DNA of 33,931 nt from Thermoflexales bacterium (GCA_007123205.1 SKLM01000380.1:1-33931); one strand, 5' to 3'; counted from the stretch's first letter, positions 17,643 through 27,435 are shown. Numbers and translations are program-made. Notes: generated from the letters alone by a model not told the origin.

Positions 17643-18086
17643 CTACGACTCCCGTTCGACGGCCAGTGCAGCCTCAGCGATGTCATCCTTGCACTCGACC
17701 AGGCTGCCGAGAACACCGTTGATGAAGCGGGGGGCGCTGTCGGAGCCAAACCCTTTGGCAAGCTCGACAGCCTCGTTGATAGCCACCTTCACCGGCGTGC
17801 TGCCGTCGACCGCGAATTCGAAGATTGCCATTCGTAGAATGTTGCGATCGATGTACGCCATCTGCTCAAGCGGCCACTCAGGTGCATGCTCGTGGATGAA
17901 ATCGTCCAGCACATCCTGATGTTCGAGGACACCTTCCACAAGATGGCGCGCGAACTCGGCGCTCAGGGCCGTCAGAGCATTTTCTGTGATGCGCCGATGG
18001 AGCACTACGGCAGGGGCGTGCGAGGCACAGTCGATCTCGTATAACGCCTCTAGCGCGACGACCCGTGCCCGACGCCGGCCCTTCAA
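17643..18086 (-). CDS. nusB: Transcription antitermination factor NusB
   Basis: RRRARVVALEALYEID...YIDRNILRMAIFEF...TPVKVAINEAVELAKGFGSDSAPRFINGVLG. Confidence 0.95.
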   Translation of the reverse strand: MKGRRRARVVALEALYEIDCASHAPAVVLHRRITENALTALSAEFARHLVEGVLEHQDVLDDFIHEHAPEWPLEQMAYIDRNILRMAIFEFAVDGSTPVKVAINEAVELAKGFGSDSAPRFINGVLGSLVECKDDIAEAALAVERES

Positions 18087-18119
18087 CCCTCAGATCCCCC
18101 GCTCACTGCGCATAACGGG

Positions 18120-18464
18120 TCAGGAGAAAGCAACATCCTCGATGTGTACGTCGACAACCTCCACCTCAACGCCTACCATGTTCTCCAGGGCTCGTGTGAC
18201 CTCGTTCCGAATCTTACGCCCGATGCCGAGCAGATTCACGCCGGGTTCGGTCATCACGCAGATCTTGACACGGACCCTGTCATCAGCAACCTGGATCCTC
18301 ACGCCGTCGCTGTTGAAGAGCCGCCCCACTCCAGGCGGGGCAACCAGGCGGACCACGCCGGGCACGGCCAGGGCCGTGAGTCGAGCGGTAGTGACCAGCA
18401 CTTCTGGAGCGATGGTGATCCTGCCAATGTCACCCTCTGTCTGAGTTACCCCAGTATCCATCAA
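18120..18464 (-). CDS. Asp23/Gls24 family envelope stress response protein (copy 2)
   Basis: GRITIAPEVLVTTARLTALAVPGVVRL...VKICVMTEPGVNLLGIGRKIRNEVTRALENMVGVEVEVVDVHIEDV. Confidence 0.85.
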   Translation of the reverse strand: MMDTGVTQTEGDIGRITIAPEVLVTTARLTALAVPGVVRLVAPPGVGRLFNSDGVRIQVADDRVRVKICVMTEPGVNLLGIGRKIRNEVTRALENMVGVEVEVVDVHIEDVAFS

Positions 18465-18494
18465 TCGTCCTCCCCCTTCGTCAGGTGAGCTGCC

Positions 18495-19238
18495 TCACAT
18501 TATCAGGCCACCGTCGACGGTGAGAACCTCACCGGTGATGAAGGAGGCCTGATCAGATGCCAGGAAAGCCACCGCACAGGCGACCTCTTCGGGCCGCCCC
18601 ATGCGCCCCAGAGGCGTCAGCTCGATACCCCGCTGCTTGAGGTCTTCCGGCAGGTCGGCCGTCAGCCCGGTCGGTACGAACCCGGGCGCAACCACGTTGA
18701 CGGTGATGTTACGGGGACCGAGTTCCTTGGCAAGGCTCTTGGTAAAGCCGATCATCCCAGCCTTAGAGGCGGCGTAGTTCGTCTGGCCGCCCTGCCCAGC
18801 GATGCCGGACACGGAGCTCACATTCACAATCCGTCCCGAGCGCTGGCGCACCATCGTGCGGGAGACCGCTTTGCAGCAGTTGAAGACACCTTTGAGGTTG
18901 GTCCGCAACACCACATCCCAGTCGTCTTCCTTCATCAGCATTAGCAGCTGATCCCGCGTCGTGCCAGCATTGTTGACCAGTATATCGACCTTGCCGTAAG
19001 TGTCAATCGCCGTCTTGATCAGGTCGGCCGCCTCATCGAGATCACCGACGTCGGCCTTTACGGCAACAGCCCGACCACCCTCAGCTTCCACAGCTTCCAC
19101 CACCTCACACGCTGCTGCAGCGCTGGTGTGGTAGTTGACGATAACGCTGGCACCACGCCGCGCGAGTTCAAGCGCGATGGCCCGACCGATTCCGCCCGAT
19201 GCGCCGGTAACGATGGCTACTTTGTCCTCCAAATCCAT
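18495..19238 (-). CDS. fabG: 3-oxoacyl-ACP reductase FabG
   Basis: SDR motifs TGASGGIGRAIA, NNAGTTRD, YAASKAG; ATG at 19238. Confidence 0.93.
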   Translation of the reverse strand: MDLEDKVAIVTGASGGIGRAIALELARRGASVIVNYHTSAAAACEVVEAVEAEGGRAVAVKADVGDLDEAADLIKTAIDTYGKVDILVNNAGTTRDQLLMLMKEDDWDVVLRTNLKGVFNCCKAVSRTMVRQRSGRIVNVSSVSGIAGQGGQTNYAASKAGMIGFTKSLAKELGPRNITVNVVAPGFVPTGLTADLPEDLKQRGIELTPLGRMGRPEEVACAVAFLASDQASFITGEVLTVDGGLIM

Positions 19239-19348
19239 GATGCCCTCCGTTCTCCAGGAACCACACAGCGGTGACACAGCGTGTCAACAGACTGGCAGCT
19301 GATCAGATCAACGAAATCTACGCCAACAACGGCGCCATCGTGCCCTCT

Positions 19349-20266
19349 TTAGGCGAGCAGATCAGCAGTGGATAATCCCTGCACCGAGCGGTCGATGCGA
19401 CGCAGTAGACCGATCAGCACGTTCTTCGGGCCGACCTCGACAAAGCGGTCCACACCCTGAGTGACCATCCACTGCACCGATTCGGTCCAGGACACCGGAG
19501 AGGTCAGCTGTTGGGCCAGGACAGCACGAACCGCCGCAATATCGGTGACGGGGCGCGCTGTCGCGTTTGCCACGATTGGGATGTGGGGCTCCTCAAAGCG
19601 CGCAGTTCTCAGCTCCTCCTTGAAGGCCTCAGCCGCCTCACGCATCAGCGGCGAATGGGCTGCGATACTCACTGGCAAGCGGACAATGCGCTTGGCACCC
19701 CGCGCCGCCGCAAGCTCGGACGCCCGCTCCAGAGGGACTCTGGCCCCGGAGATAACGAGTTGTCCCGGGCAGTTGTCATTGGCCACGGCAACGTGCTCAC
19801 CAGTCTCCTGCCGGGCAGCCGCGCAAGCTTCCTCCAGCGGCTTCCTCTCCAAGCCGAGCACCGCTGCCATGCCGCCGGGATTCTGCTCCCCGGCCTGTTT
19901 CATCAACTGTCCACGACGCCGCACCAGGCGCAACGCGTCCTCAAGAGGGAGCGCCCCCGCAGCCACCAAAGCACTGAACTCCCCCATGCTGTGACCCGCC
20001 ACGTAGGCAGGAGCATGCGTGTCGTGCTGGGTTATGACACGGAGCGCCGCCACACTGGCAGCAAGAATCGCGGGCTGTGTGTTGACCGTGTCATCGAGAG
20101 CCTCGGAAGGCCCCTCGAAACAAAGCTCCGAAAGAAGAATACCCAGGATATCGTCAGCCTGGGCAAATACGTCGCGGGCCCTGGGAAATCTCTCGTAGAG
20201 CTCGTATCCCATGCCCACATATTGAGAGCCTTGTCCGGGAAAGAGATAGGCACACTTGTATGACAG
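19349..20266 (-). CDS. fabD: Malonyl-CoA:ACP transacylase FabD; start codon unclear (candidate CTG at 20266)
   Basis: AYLFPGQGSQYVGMG upstream of the track's GTG start at 20218; catalytic AGHSMGEFSALVAAG. In-frame TAG lies just upstream with no ATG/GTG/TTG between it and the motif. Confidence 0.85.
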   Translation of the reverse strand: MSYKCAYLFPGQGSQYVGMGYELYERFPRARDVFAQADDILGILLSELCFEGPSEALDDTVNTQPAILAASVAALRVITQHDTHAPAYVAGHSMGEFSALVAAGALPLEDALRLVRRRGQLMKQAGEQNPGGMAAVLGLERKPLEEACAAARQETGEHVAVANDNCPGQLVISGARVPLERASELAAARGAKRIVRLPVSIAAHSPLMREAAEAFKEELRTARFEEPHIPIVANATARPVTDIAAVRAVLAQQLTSPVSWTESVQWMVTQGVDRFVEVGPKNVLIGLLRRIDRSVQGLSTADLLA

Positions 20267-20362
20267 CAGCTCCCCCCTCTAGACTGTTAAAGCTATCTTG
20301 GTGAACGTTGCCTCTGATCTATGAACGGCAGCTCTAGTCCTCAGGAGTCCTCCCCTTAGAGG

Positions 20363-20548
20363 CTATTCTTCCTCAATCTGGATAACCTGCTCACCGCGAT
20401 ACGTCCCACAGCTCATGCAGACGTGGTGGGGTCGCTTTGGAGCCCCACACCAATCGCACGTCACCAAACTGCGCGCCCTGATCTTCCACTGACTGCTGCG
20501 TTTGCGACCTCTTGATTTTGAGATTCTTACTTTTGGGACAGCACCCAT
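20363..20548 (-). CDS. rpmF: 50S ribosomal protein L32, zinc-binding (C+) form
   Basis: MGAVPKVRISKSRGRKRSSQWKIRARSLVTCDWCGAPKRPHHVCMSCGTYRG. Confidence 0.92.
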   Translation of the reverse strand: MGAVPKVRISKSRGRKRSSQWKIRARSLVTCDWCGAPKRPHHVCMSCGTYRGEQVIQIEEE

Positions 20549-20683
20549 CGTCGATCCACACTCCTTTCCGAGTCCAAACCACCCACCTCCGTCGGACCCC
20601 ATCTGGGCATCAAACGAACCCGCGGCCCAATCCGAGCGGGGCGCGTCTATGCCGCACTATGATCGTCCCATTGTTATGCCCAT

Positions 20684-20711
20684 ATTATAGAGGCCCGGAT
20701 CCAGGTGTCAA
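20684..20711 (-). promoter_or_regulatory. Strong sigma70-type promoter upstream of rpmF-fabD-fabG
   Basis: Minus strand TTGACA - 16 nt - TATAAT. Confidence 0.7.
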
Positions 20712-20742
20712 GACCTACCCGTTTGTTCCTCGCCCGCCAGCC

Positions 20743-21255
20743 CTACATTTCGCCCTCACCTTCACCCTCCGCGACAACCGACTCGGACATCGGCGTTTCG
20801 TCTGGCCCCGCCCGCCGCACTTCCACGGCCCGGATTCCATTCTCAATGATGGTGAGGGCCCGCTTCAACTCCTGCTCAAGATCACACAGAACATCAAAGG
20901 CATACTCGTCGGCCCCGGCCACAATCTGCCGGGCCTCGTGCCGGGCTCGCTCACGGATCGCCCCGGCCTCTCTCTCGGCAGCGTGCGCAATGTGGTGGTC
21001 GGCGGAGAGGCGGGCAGCCTCCTCACGGGCCAACTCTACGATGCGCTCGGCCTCCTCGGTTGCCTGGGCCTTCGCGCGCTCTCGCTCGCGGATGATCCGC
21101 TCAGCCCGCCTCATCTCATCGGGGACGGAGATGCGCATCTGATCGACCAGAGGCCAGATCCGCTGTTCATCGACCAGACGGAGATCGCTAAGGGGAACAC
21201 GACGGCTGTCTCGGAGGATCTCCTCCAAGCGGTCTATCAGGTGCAGGATATCCAT
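20743..21255 (-). CDS. Coiled-coil protein (DivIVA/ATP-synthase-b-like helices), unknown function
   Basis: MDILHLIDRLEEILRDSRRVPLSDLRLVDEQRIWPLVDQMRISVPDEMRRAERIIRERERAKAQATEEAERIVELAREEAARL... Confidence 0.75.
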   Translation of the reverse strand: MDILHLIDRLEEILRDSRRVPLSDLRLVDEQRIWPLVDQMRISVPDEMRRAERIIRERERAKAQATEEAERIVELAREEAARLSADHHIAHAAEREAGAIRERARHEARQIVAGADEYAFDVLCDLEQELKRALTIIENGIRAVEVRRAGPDETPMSESVVAEGEGEGEM

Positions 21256-21269
21256 AGGTGCCTCCGTTC

Positions 21270-21797
21270 CTAATCGCGCAGCGATACGACCGGTACCGGT
21301 TCCTGGTTCTCCTCCCGCTGGCGGCGCCGCGCCTCCAATGCGCGCGCGACTTGGGGCGTGACCATGGCCTCCACGTTGCCCGCAAGCAGAGCAACCTCCT
21401 TCACAATGCTGGAACTGATAAACGCATGCGCCTGACGCGTCATCAGGCACACAAACTCGATCTCCGGTGCCAGTTGACGATTGGTCAAGGCCATCTGGTA
21501 CTCCAACTCGAAGTCCGAAATGGCCCTCAGACCGCGCACGATGGCCTGCGCGCCGACCTGGCGCGCGAACTCGACCGTGAGCCCGCCATACGCTTCCACC
21601 CTCACGTTCGACAGGTCCTCGAACGCCTGACGCCCCAGGGCCACTCGTTCCTCAACGGTGAACAGCGGGTTCTTGGCCGGCCGATCATAGACGGCTACCA
21701 CTACCTTATCGAAGATACTGCAGGCTCGCGTCGCGATGTCGATGTGTCCGCGATGGACCGGATCGAAAGTGCCGGGATACAGTGCCGTCCGGATCAA
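21270..21797 (-). CDS. coaD: Phosphopantetheine adenylyltransferase
   Basis: MIRTALYPGTFDPVHRGHIDIATRA...ISSSIVKEVA. Confidence 0.95.
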   Translation of the reverse strand: MIRTALYPGTFDPVHRGHIDIATRACSIFDKVVVAVYDRPAKNPLFTVEERVALGRQAFEDLSNVRVEAYGGLTVEFARQVGAQAIVRGLRAISDFELEYQMALTNRQLAPEIEFVCLMTRQAHAFISSSIVKEVALLAGNVEAMVTPQVARALEARRRQREENQEPVPVVSLRD

Positions 21798-24205
21798 CTG
21801 GTTGTCCCTCCTTGTTCAAGAACTCGACCTACCCGCTGAGCCAACAGTCGATGCGCCGGGTCAGCCAGCTGCGGGTCGGTTTCGAAGAAGCGTCGAGCGG
21901 CCTCCCGCGCCCGCTCGACTAAACCAAGATCGGCGACGTCCGCTAGCTCAAGAGAAAGCACCGCCTCTGAGAACCCAGATTGGCGCGTCCCGAGGAACTC
22001 GCCCGGACCGCGCATCTCCAGATCCTTGCCCGCCAGCAGGAAGCCATCATTGGTTGCCTCTACGGCCTCCAACCGCTGTCGCGCTTGGTCAGAAGACGAA
22101 TCGGAGATCAGGAGGCAGTACGACTGGTGTTCGCCCCGACCCACCCGCCCACGGAACTGATGCAGCTGGGCCAATCCGAAACGATCGGCGCCTTCGATGA
22201 GCATCACAGCCGCATTGGGTACGTCGATTCCCACCTCGATGACTGATGTAGCGACGAGGATGTCGAGCTCGCCTCGAACAAAGGAGGCCATCGTAGACTC
22301 TTTCTCGGCGGCCCCCATCCGGCCGTGCAATAGGCCCAGCTTCAAGTCCGGGAAGATGTCCGCCCTCAGCCGCTCGTACTCTTCCACCGCCGCCTTCGCC
22401 TCCAGGGCATCTGACTCCTCGACGAGAGGACAGATGACAAAGGCCTGACGCCCCTCCTCGATCTGCGTTCGCACGAACCCATAAGCTCGCTCCCGCTCGC
22501 TTGGTAGAATGAGACAGGTCACGACGGGCTTCCGCCCGGGCGGCATCTCATCGATGCTGGAGACATCCATGTGTCCCCAGACGGTGAGCTGCAGGGAACG
22601 CGGAATCGGCGTCGCGGTCATCACCAACAGGTGCGGGTTGTACCCCTTCTGCCGGAGCGCCGCACGCTGCCGTACGCCGAAGCGATGCTGCTCATCAACC
22701 ACGGCCAGCAACAGATTGTGAAAGCTGACACTCTCCTGAATCAGAGCGTGGGTCCCCACGACGATATGCAGGCTGCCGTCGGCCAGTCCCGAGGTTATCT
22801 CCTCCCGCTCCTCGCCCGTGGTGCTTCCGGTGAGAAGCCGGACCTGCACCTCAAAGCCGAGACCCTGGCCAAGAAGACCTATGATGGTCCGATAGTGCTG
22901 CTCGGCCAGAAGCTCGGTCGGCGCCATCAAAGCGGCCTGCGCGCCGGCGGCTGCAGCCAGAGCCATCGCTGCCGTGGCCACAACGGTCTTTCCGGATCCC
23001 ACGTCCCCCTGCAGGAGGCGCGTCATCGGCCGATCCGTGCAGACATCGTTGACGATCTGCTCGAGGACCCGCCGCTGCGCTGCCGTCAGGTCATAGGGCA
23101 GGCTTGCAAGCAGCCGCTGCAGCACATCCTCCCTCAACGGAATCGCCTGCCCCGGTTCCGAGCGCCATTCGACTCGCTGGCGCAGAAGAGCGACTTGGAG
23201 AACGAAGAGCTCGTCGAAGGCCAGCCGCTGACGGGCACGCTGGAGCAACTCCGGACTGCTGGGGAAGTGAGCCTGCAGGATAGCAGACTCGAGATCCAGG
23301 AGCCCCTCGCCATGCTGGACAGAAGGCGGCAAGTGGTCGGGCAGACGCCGGGCCCAGTACGTGACCGTTCGCTTCATGAGTCCACGCAGAGGCTTCGCTC
23401 TCAGGCCCTCGGTAAGCGGATAGACCGGCACGATGCGATTGGTGTGCAGCAGTTCGTCCCGAAGCGGTTCCCACTCGGGAGAGGTGAAACAGAGGCGCCC
23501 CAGGTACTCGTCGACGGTACCGCTGATCACGATCTGCCGCCCGGGCTTGATCTCGTCGACGAGATACCGCTGGTTGAACCACGTGACCTCGACGGAGCCC
23601 GTGCCATCACTGAGGACGGCTTTCAACATCGGGGCTCCTCCCCGTGTCTGGCGGAGGTGAGCCCTCTTTACCTGGGCGATGATCGTTACCCGCTCGCCCA
23701 GCTGAAGACGGTTGATGGGAACAAGCTGTGAATAGTCCTCATAGCGGCGGGGCAGGAAGTAGAGCAGGTCCCGGATGGTGCGGACGCCCAATCGCATCAG
23801 TCGGGCTGACCGCGTCGGACCCACGCCGCGCGCCTCCGTCACCGGTGAGTCAAGCTCAGGATGCTGCCCCGAATCAGCCTTCGGCCCTGGAGATACTTGA
23901 CGGGGTGAAGCCGTCGGCCTGCCAGAGGTCGGCTCGCTATCGATAGGCACCTGCTCCAGCACTCGTCGCAGGGAAGACAGCGCCTTTCGACGTGTGGCAG
24001 CGTCCGGCAGGTCACTGTAGGTACGCAAGCGAACCGCAACCTCATCTACCCAATCGGACCGCCGTGGTCCGAACTCCCGCTTAGCCTCGTGTGCCCAAGT
24101 CTGGGCATACGACGCGAGTCCGCCCACCACGGCCCTGTCCTGGTACCTCTCCGCCTCCAGACAAAGGATCTTGATCAGCTTGTCAACAGGTCCGCTCACC
24201 GTCAC
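21794..24205 (-). CDS. recG: ATP-dependent DNA helicase RecG with N-terminal extension
   Basis: LLQGDVGSGKT, VDEQHRFGV, VMTATPIPRSL, QFRGRVGRGEH; about 125 aa N-terminal extension before GVGPTRSARL. Confidence 0.95.
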   Translation of the reverse strand: MTVSGPVDKLIKILCLEAERYQDRAVVGGLASYAQTWAHEAKREFGPRRSDWVDEVAVRLRTYSDLPDAATRRKALSSLRRVLEQVPIDSEPTSGRPTASPRQVSPGPKADSGQHPELDSPVTEARGVGPTRSARLMRLGVRTIRDLLYFLPRRYEDYSQLVPINRLQLGERVTIIAQVKRAHLRQTRGGAPMLKAVLSDGTGSVEVTWFNQRYLVDEIKPGRQIVISGTVDEYLGRLCFTSPEWEPLRDELLHTNRIVPVYPLTEGLRAKPLRGLMKRTVTYWARRLPDHLPPSVQHGEGLLDLESAILQAHFPSSPELLQRARQRLAFDELFVLQVALLRQRVEWRSEPGQAIPLREDVLQRLLASLPYDLTAAQRRVLEQIVNDVCTDRPMTRLLQGDVGSGKTVVATAAMALAAAAGAQAALMAPTELLAEQHYRTIIGLLGQGLGFEVQVRLLTGSTTGEEREEITSGLADGSLHIVVGTHALIQESVSFHNLLLAVVDEQHRFGVRQRAALRQKGYNPHLLVMTATPIPRSLQLTVWGHMDVSSIDEMPPGRKPVVTCLILPSERERAYGFVRTQIEEGRQAFVICPLVEESDALEAKAAVEEYERLRADIFPDLKLGLLHGRMGAAEKESTMASFVRGELDILVATSVIEVGIDVPNAAVMLIEGADRFGLAQLHQFRGRVGRGEHQSYCLLISDSSSDQARQRLEAVEATNDGFLLAGKDLEMRGPGEFLGTRQSGFSEAVLSLELADVADLGLVERAREAARRFFETDPQLADPAHRLLAQRVGRVLEQGGTTS

Positions 24206-24208
24206 CTC

Positions 24209-25093
24209 TCAGCGTCCGCCAAACCCTTCGTAGACAATCAGCGCCAGCGCGTCGGGGCCGACGTGGGAGGCCAATAGCGGGCCGTACAGCAGGACCGGGA
24301 ACTCACCATCGGCGGCCGTCACCTCCACATCTGCCCGCAGCATCTCAGTCTCTTCGGTTGCGTAGGACGTGCTCTGCAGGATCGCCATCTTCTCGATGTG
24401 CGGGAACTCATTGGCAAAATCGGCCAGTTTGCCTATGGCATCATCCCGACCAATCACCTTCTCCATCGGGATGATCCTCCCCCTCTCCAGCGCCAGGGAG
24501 GGCTTGTTGTCGAGCATCGTGCCGAGGATCGCCTGGGTCGCGCTGATCAAGCCGGAGTGCTCCAGGTAATCGAGGGTGTCTGCCGTGAGCGATACGTAGA
24601 TATGGCGAAGCATGCCCCTTACATGTCTCACGATGGCCCCAATCGGCATCGATTCATCGGCCAACCGAGCTGCCGATTCGGCGAGGATACCCAATCCAAG
24701 GGACAAAGTCTCGGAGTCAACCACCAGGATGTCGTAGCGCCCCATAAAACCCCGCGTGGCCCGCTCCGCCTCCCGAGTCACCAGGCTGAGGCCCCCCGAT
24801 GAGTGAAGGGAGATGATCTGATCGGTGCGACGAGTCAGGCGCCCGTAGACCCGGCGGAAGTCGTTCATCGTCGGGCCAACGATCTGAGGCCGAACCCGCT
24901 CTCTCGCCATACGGAGCAGCAGCTCCTCGTGATCCAGATCTATGCCATCCTTGAACTCCTCACCTCCAATGCGTACGGTGAGAGGGACAATGGTGATGCC
25001 AAGCCGCTTGGCAACCTCTGCATCGGAAACCCCTTCGCTCACCGCAGTTGGCAGCCGCAGAGCGCTATCAGTGACGATGTGGACCTTGGACAC
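24209..25093 (-). CDS. DegV family protein (fatty-acid-binding, FakB-like)
   Basis: VSKVHIVTDSALRLP...; IISLHSSGGLS; GTG at 25093 preceded by GGGAGG. Confidence 0.9.
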   Translation of the reverse strand: MSKVHIVTDSALRLPTAVSEGVSDAEVAKRLGITIVPLTVRIGGEEFKDGIDLDHEELLLRMARERVRPQIVGPTMNDFRRVYGRLTRRTDQIISLHSSGGLSLVTREAERATRGFMGRYDILVVDSETLSLGLGILAESAARLADESMPIGAIVRHVRGMLRHIYVSLTADTLDYLEHSGLISATQAILGTMLDNKPSLALERGRIIPMEKVIGRDDAIGKLADFANEFPHIEKMAILQSTSYATEETEMLRADVEVTAADGEFPVLLYGPLLASHVGPDALALIVYEGFGGR

Positions 25094-25184
25094 GCGACCT
25101 CCCGGACTTACATAAGCAGCCGTCCGCCGGCACTCCGGCATTCGGATCGATATCGCGAGGCCGGGGACGTTTACCAAACGGCAT

Positions 25185-26879
25185 CTATTCTACCGAGATG
25201 ATGTACAGATAGTGTGGTTGCCCGCCCGAGACGACCTCAATCTCTTGCCCAGGCCACTCATCATGCAGGGAACTACCCAGCCTCTCAGCCTCTTCTGGAC
25301 TGACGTCTTCGCCGTGATACAATGTGATGATCTCTCGATCTTCCGCCCCCATCTCGTCGAGTAACTGCCGGGCGACCTCCTCGACGGTATCGCCACTCAC
25401 CCTGAGCTCACCGTTGTACAGACCGATCACCTGTCCGTCCAATACCTCGACACCGTTGAGCCGCGCCGAGCGAGTAGCCAGTGTGATCTCCCCCGTCTCC
25501 ACGTCTTCCATGGCCCGCTTCATCGCCTCGACGTTGGATTCCAGATCAGCCTGGTAGTTGACGGCAAGCAGCGCCGTGATCCCTTCGGGCACGAACCGGG
25601 TGGGAACGACCACAACCTCCTTGTCACTCAGCTCGCTGCTCTGCTCTGCGGCCAGGATCACATTGCTGTTGTTGGGCAGCACGATAGCCTGCTCCGTCGG
25701 CAAGCTCTCAATAGCCTCGAGCAAGTCCTTGGTGCTGGGGTTCATGGTCTGACCACCGCGGACGACGGCACCGACACCAAGGCTCTCAAAGACCCGGGCC
25801 AATCCGTCGCCGGGGACCACGGCCACCACTCCGATGTCACCAATCCCCTCGGCAGGCTGAGCGGCGCCGCGCTCCGAGATGAAGTCCTGATACTGGGCCT
25901 GCATATCCTCGACCACCACATCCCGGAGCGAGCCTAACTCGGCCCCGTAGCTGATGGGGACGCCGGGATCGGACACGTGGACGTGCACCTTGATCGTCGT
26001 GGAGTCGCCGACGACGAGAGGATAATCCCCCATCTCGGTGATACGCTCCCGAACCTCGTCCACGTCGAGCCCGTCTCCAACCACCAGGAACTGCACGTCG
26101 TAGTCGTACCCTTCCACGCCAGGTGCCAGCGCCTCGTGTCGGACCGGAGCGGCCTCGTCGACCTCCACATCCTGGCCAACGGGCTCTCCTCTCATATGGC
26201 GGAGCATACCCTGCAGGATGATGAAGAGACCCTGACCTCCGGCGTCAACCACTCCCGCCTCCTTGAGGACGGGCAGCAAGGAAGGGGTGAGGACAACCGC
26301 CTCGTGAGCGGCAAACACCATCTGCTCTAGCACGGTAACCAGATCATCGGTCCTCGTCTCGGCGCGCGCAGCTGCGTCCGCCACTGCCCGCGCAACGGTA
26401 AGGATCGTGCCTTCTACAGGCTTCACCACCCCCTTGTAGGCAGTCTCTGATCCTTCTCGACATGCGTGAGCCAGATCGTCCGCCTGCAGGACGTCTCTCT
26501 CGTCGAGACTCCGGGCAAATCCGCGCCAGATCTGTGAGAGGATGACGCCCGAGTTACCACGAGCGCCCATCAGCGCACCGTGAGCCATCTGTCCCACGAC
26601 TCGGCCCACATTGCTGTCCGGCACATCCTCGATCTCGGCCCATGCGGAGCGCATGGTCAGCACCATGTTGGTTCCGGTGTCCCCATCGGGGACCGGGTAT
26701 ACATTCAGAGCATTGATGGTAGCCTGATGTCGCTGCAGCCATCCCAACCCAGCCCGGACCAGCCGCTTAAAACCCTGACCATCGAGGACGTAGCGCGCAT
26801 CCCCGCCATCCGGCTCTGATCTCTTGTCCTGTGCAGTCAAGCCTATCTCCCTAGAAGTTGTGAGCAAAACGACGCACAA
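25185..26879 (-). CDS. fakA: DAK2-domain fatty acid kinase, FakA/YloV-like
   Basis: INALNVYPVPDGDTGTNM, GARGNSGVILSQIWRGFA, DAGGQGLFIILQG; exact start uncertain. Confidence 0.9.
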   Translation of the reverse strand: MCVVLLTTSREIGLTAQDKRSEPDGGDARYVLDGQGFKRLVRAGLGWLQRHQATINALNVYPVPDGDTGTNMVLTMRSAWAEIEDVPDSNVGRVVGQMAHGALMGARGNSGVILSQIWRGFARSLDERDVLQADDLAHACREGSETAYKGVVKPVEGTILTVARAVADAAARAETRTDDLVTVLEQMVFAAHEAVVLTPSLLPVLKEAGVVDAGGQGLFIILQGMLRHMRGEPVGQDVEVDEAAPVRHEALAPGVEGYDYDVQFLVVGDGLDVDEVRERITEMGDYPLVVGDSTTIKVHVHVSDPGVPISYGAELGSLRDVVVEDMQAQYQDFISERGAAQPAEGIGDIGVVAVVPGDGLARVFESLGVGAVVRGGQTMNPSTKDLLEAIESLPTEQAIVLPNNSNVILAAEQSSELSDKEVVVVPTRFVPEGITALLAVNYQADLESNVEAMKRAMEDVETGEITLATRSARLNGVEVLDGQVIGLYNGELRVSGDTVEEVARQLLDEMGAEDREIITLYHGEDVSPEEAERLGSSLHDEWPGQEIEVVSGGQPHYLYIISVE

Positions 26880-26891
26880 GCGTCGTCACGG

Positions 26892-27245
26892 TCAGTCGAC
26901 ATTGCTGACGCGCAGGCCATCGACGTGAACGTTGACCTTGGCCACAGGGACTCCGATGGCCCGCTCGACGCTGAATTCCACGACGTTCATCACACTGCGT
27001 GCCACAGCGGGTATGCGCGTTCCGTATTCAATGATGACGTAGACATCGATGACGATGCGACCGTCGACGACCCGGACCTCGACCCCGCGTTTTCTTTCCG
27101 TCGAAAGAGCTGTAGCGATGCCTGCCGCCAGATCTTTGGACGCAGTCCCCACGACCCCATAGCACGACAGAACTGCATCGTTCACTATGCTAGCAATCGC
27201 TCTCGGCGACACGTCGATCCGGCCCCCAGACTTGCGTTCCGGCAT
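26892..27245 (-). CDS. Asp23/Gls24 family protein (copy 1)
   Basis: IDVSPRAIASIVNDAVLSCYGVVG...VVDGRIVIDVYVIIEYGTRIPAVARSVMNVVEFSVERAIG; GAGGAGGG RBS. Confidence 0.88.
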   Translation of the reverse strand: MPERKSGGRIDVSPRAIASIVNDAVLSCYGVVGTASKDLAAGIATALSTERKRGVEVRVVDGRIVIDVYVIIEYGTRIPAVARSVMNVVEFSVERAIGVPVAKVNVHVDGLRVSNVD

Positions 27246-27435
27246 GCTCCCTCCTCACGATCGGTCGAACAATCGGCATTCGAAGCAACGAGAATGTGCT
27301 GCCCCTCGCCCGGGCACGGGCACTGTCACTCCTTGGTCCAAGTTGATCCGACTCGGCACCGACTACCAGTGCATCTACTGAACCCACAATCGCACCTGTT
27401 CAGCGCCCCTCTCGCCAAGCGCGTAAAGCCACGGG

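Noticed and set aside
22571-23731. 386 aa plus-strand ORF inside recG
   Set aside because: Antisense to the unambiguous recG helicase motifs.
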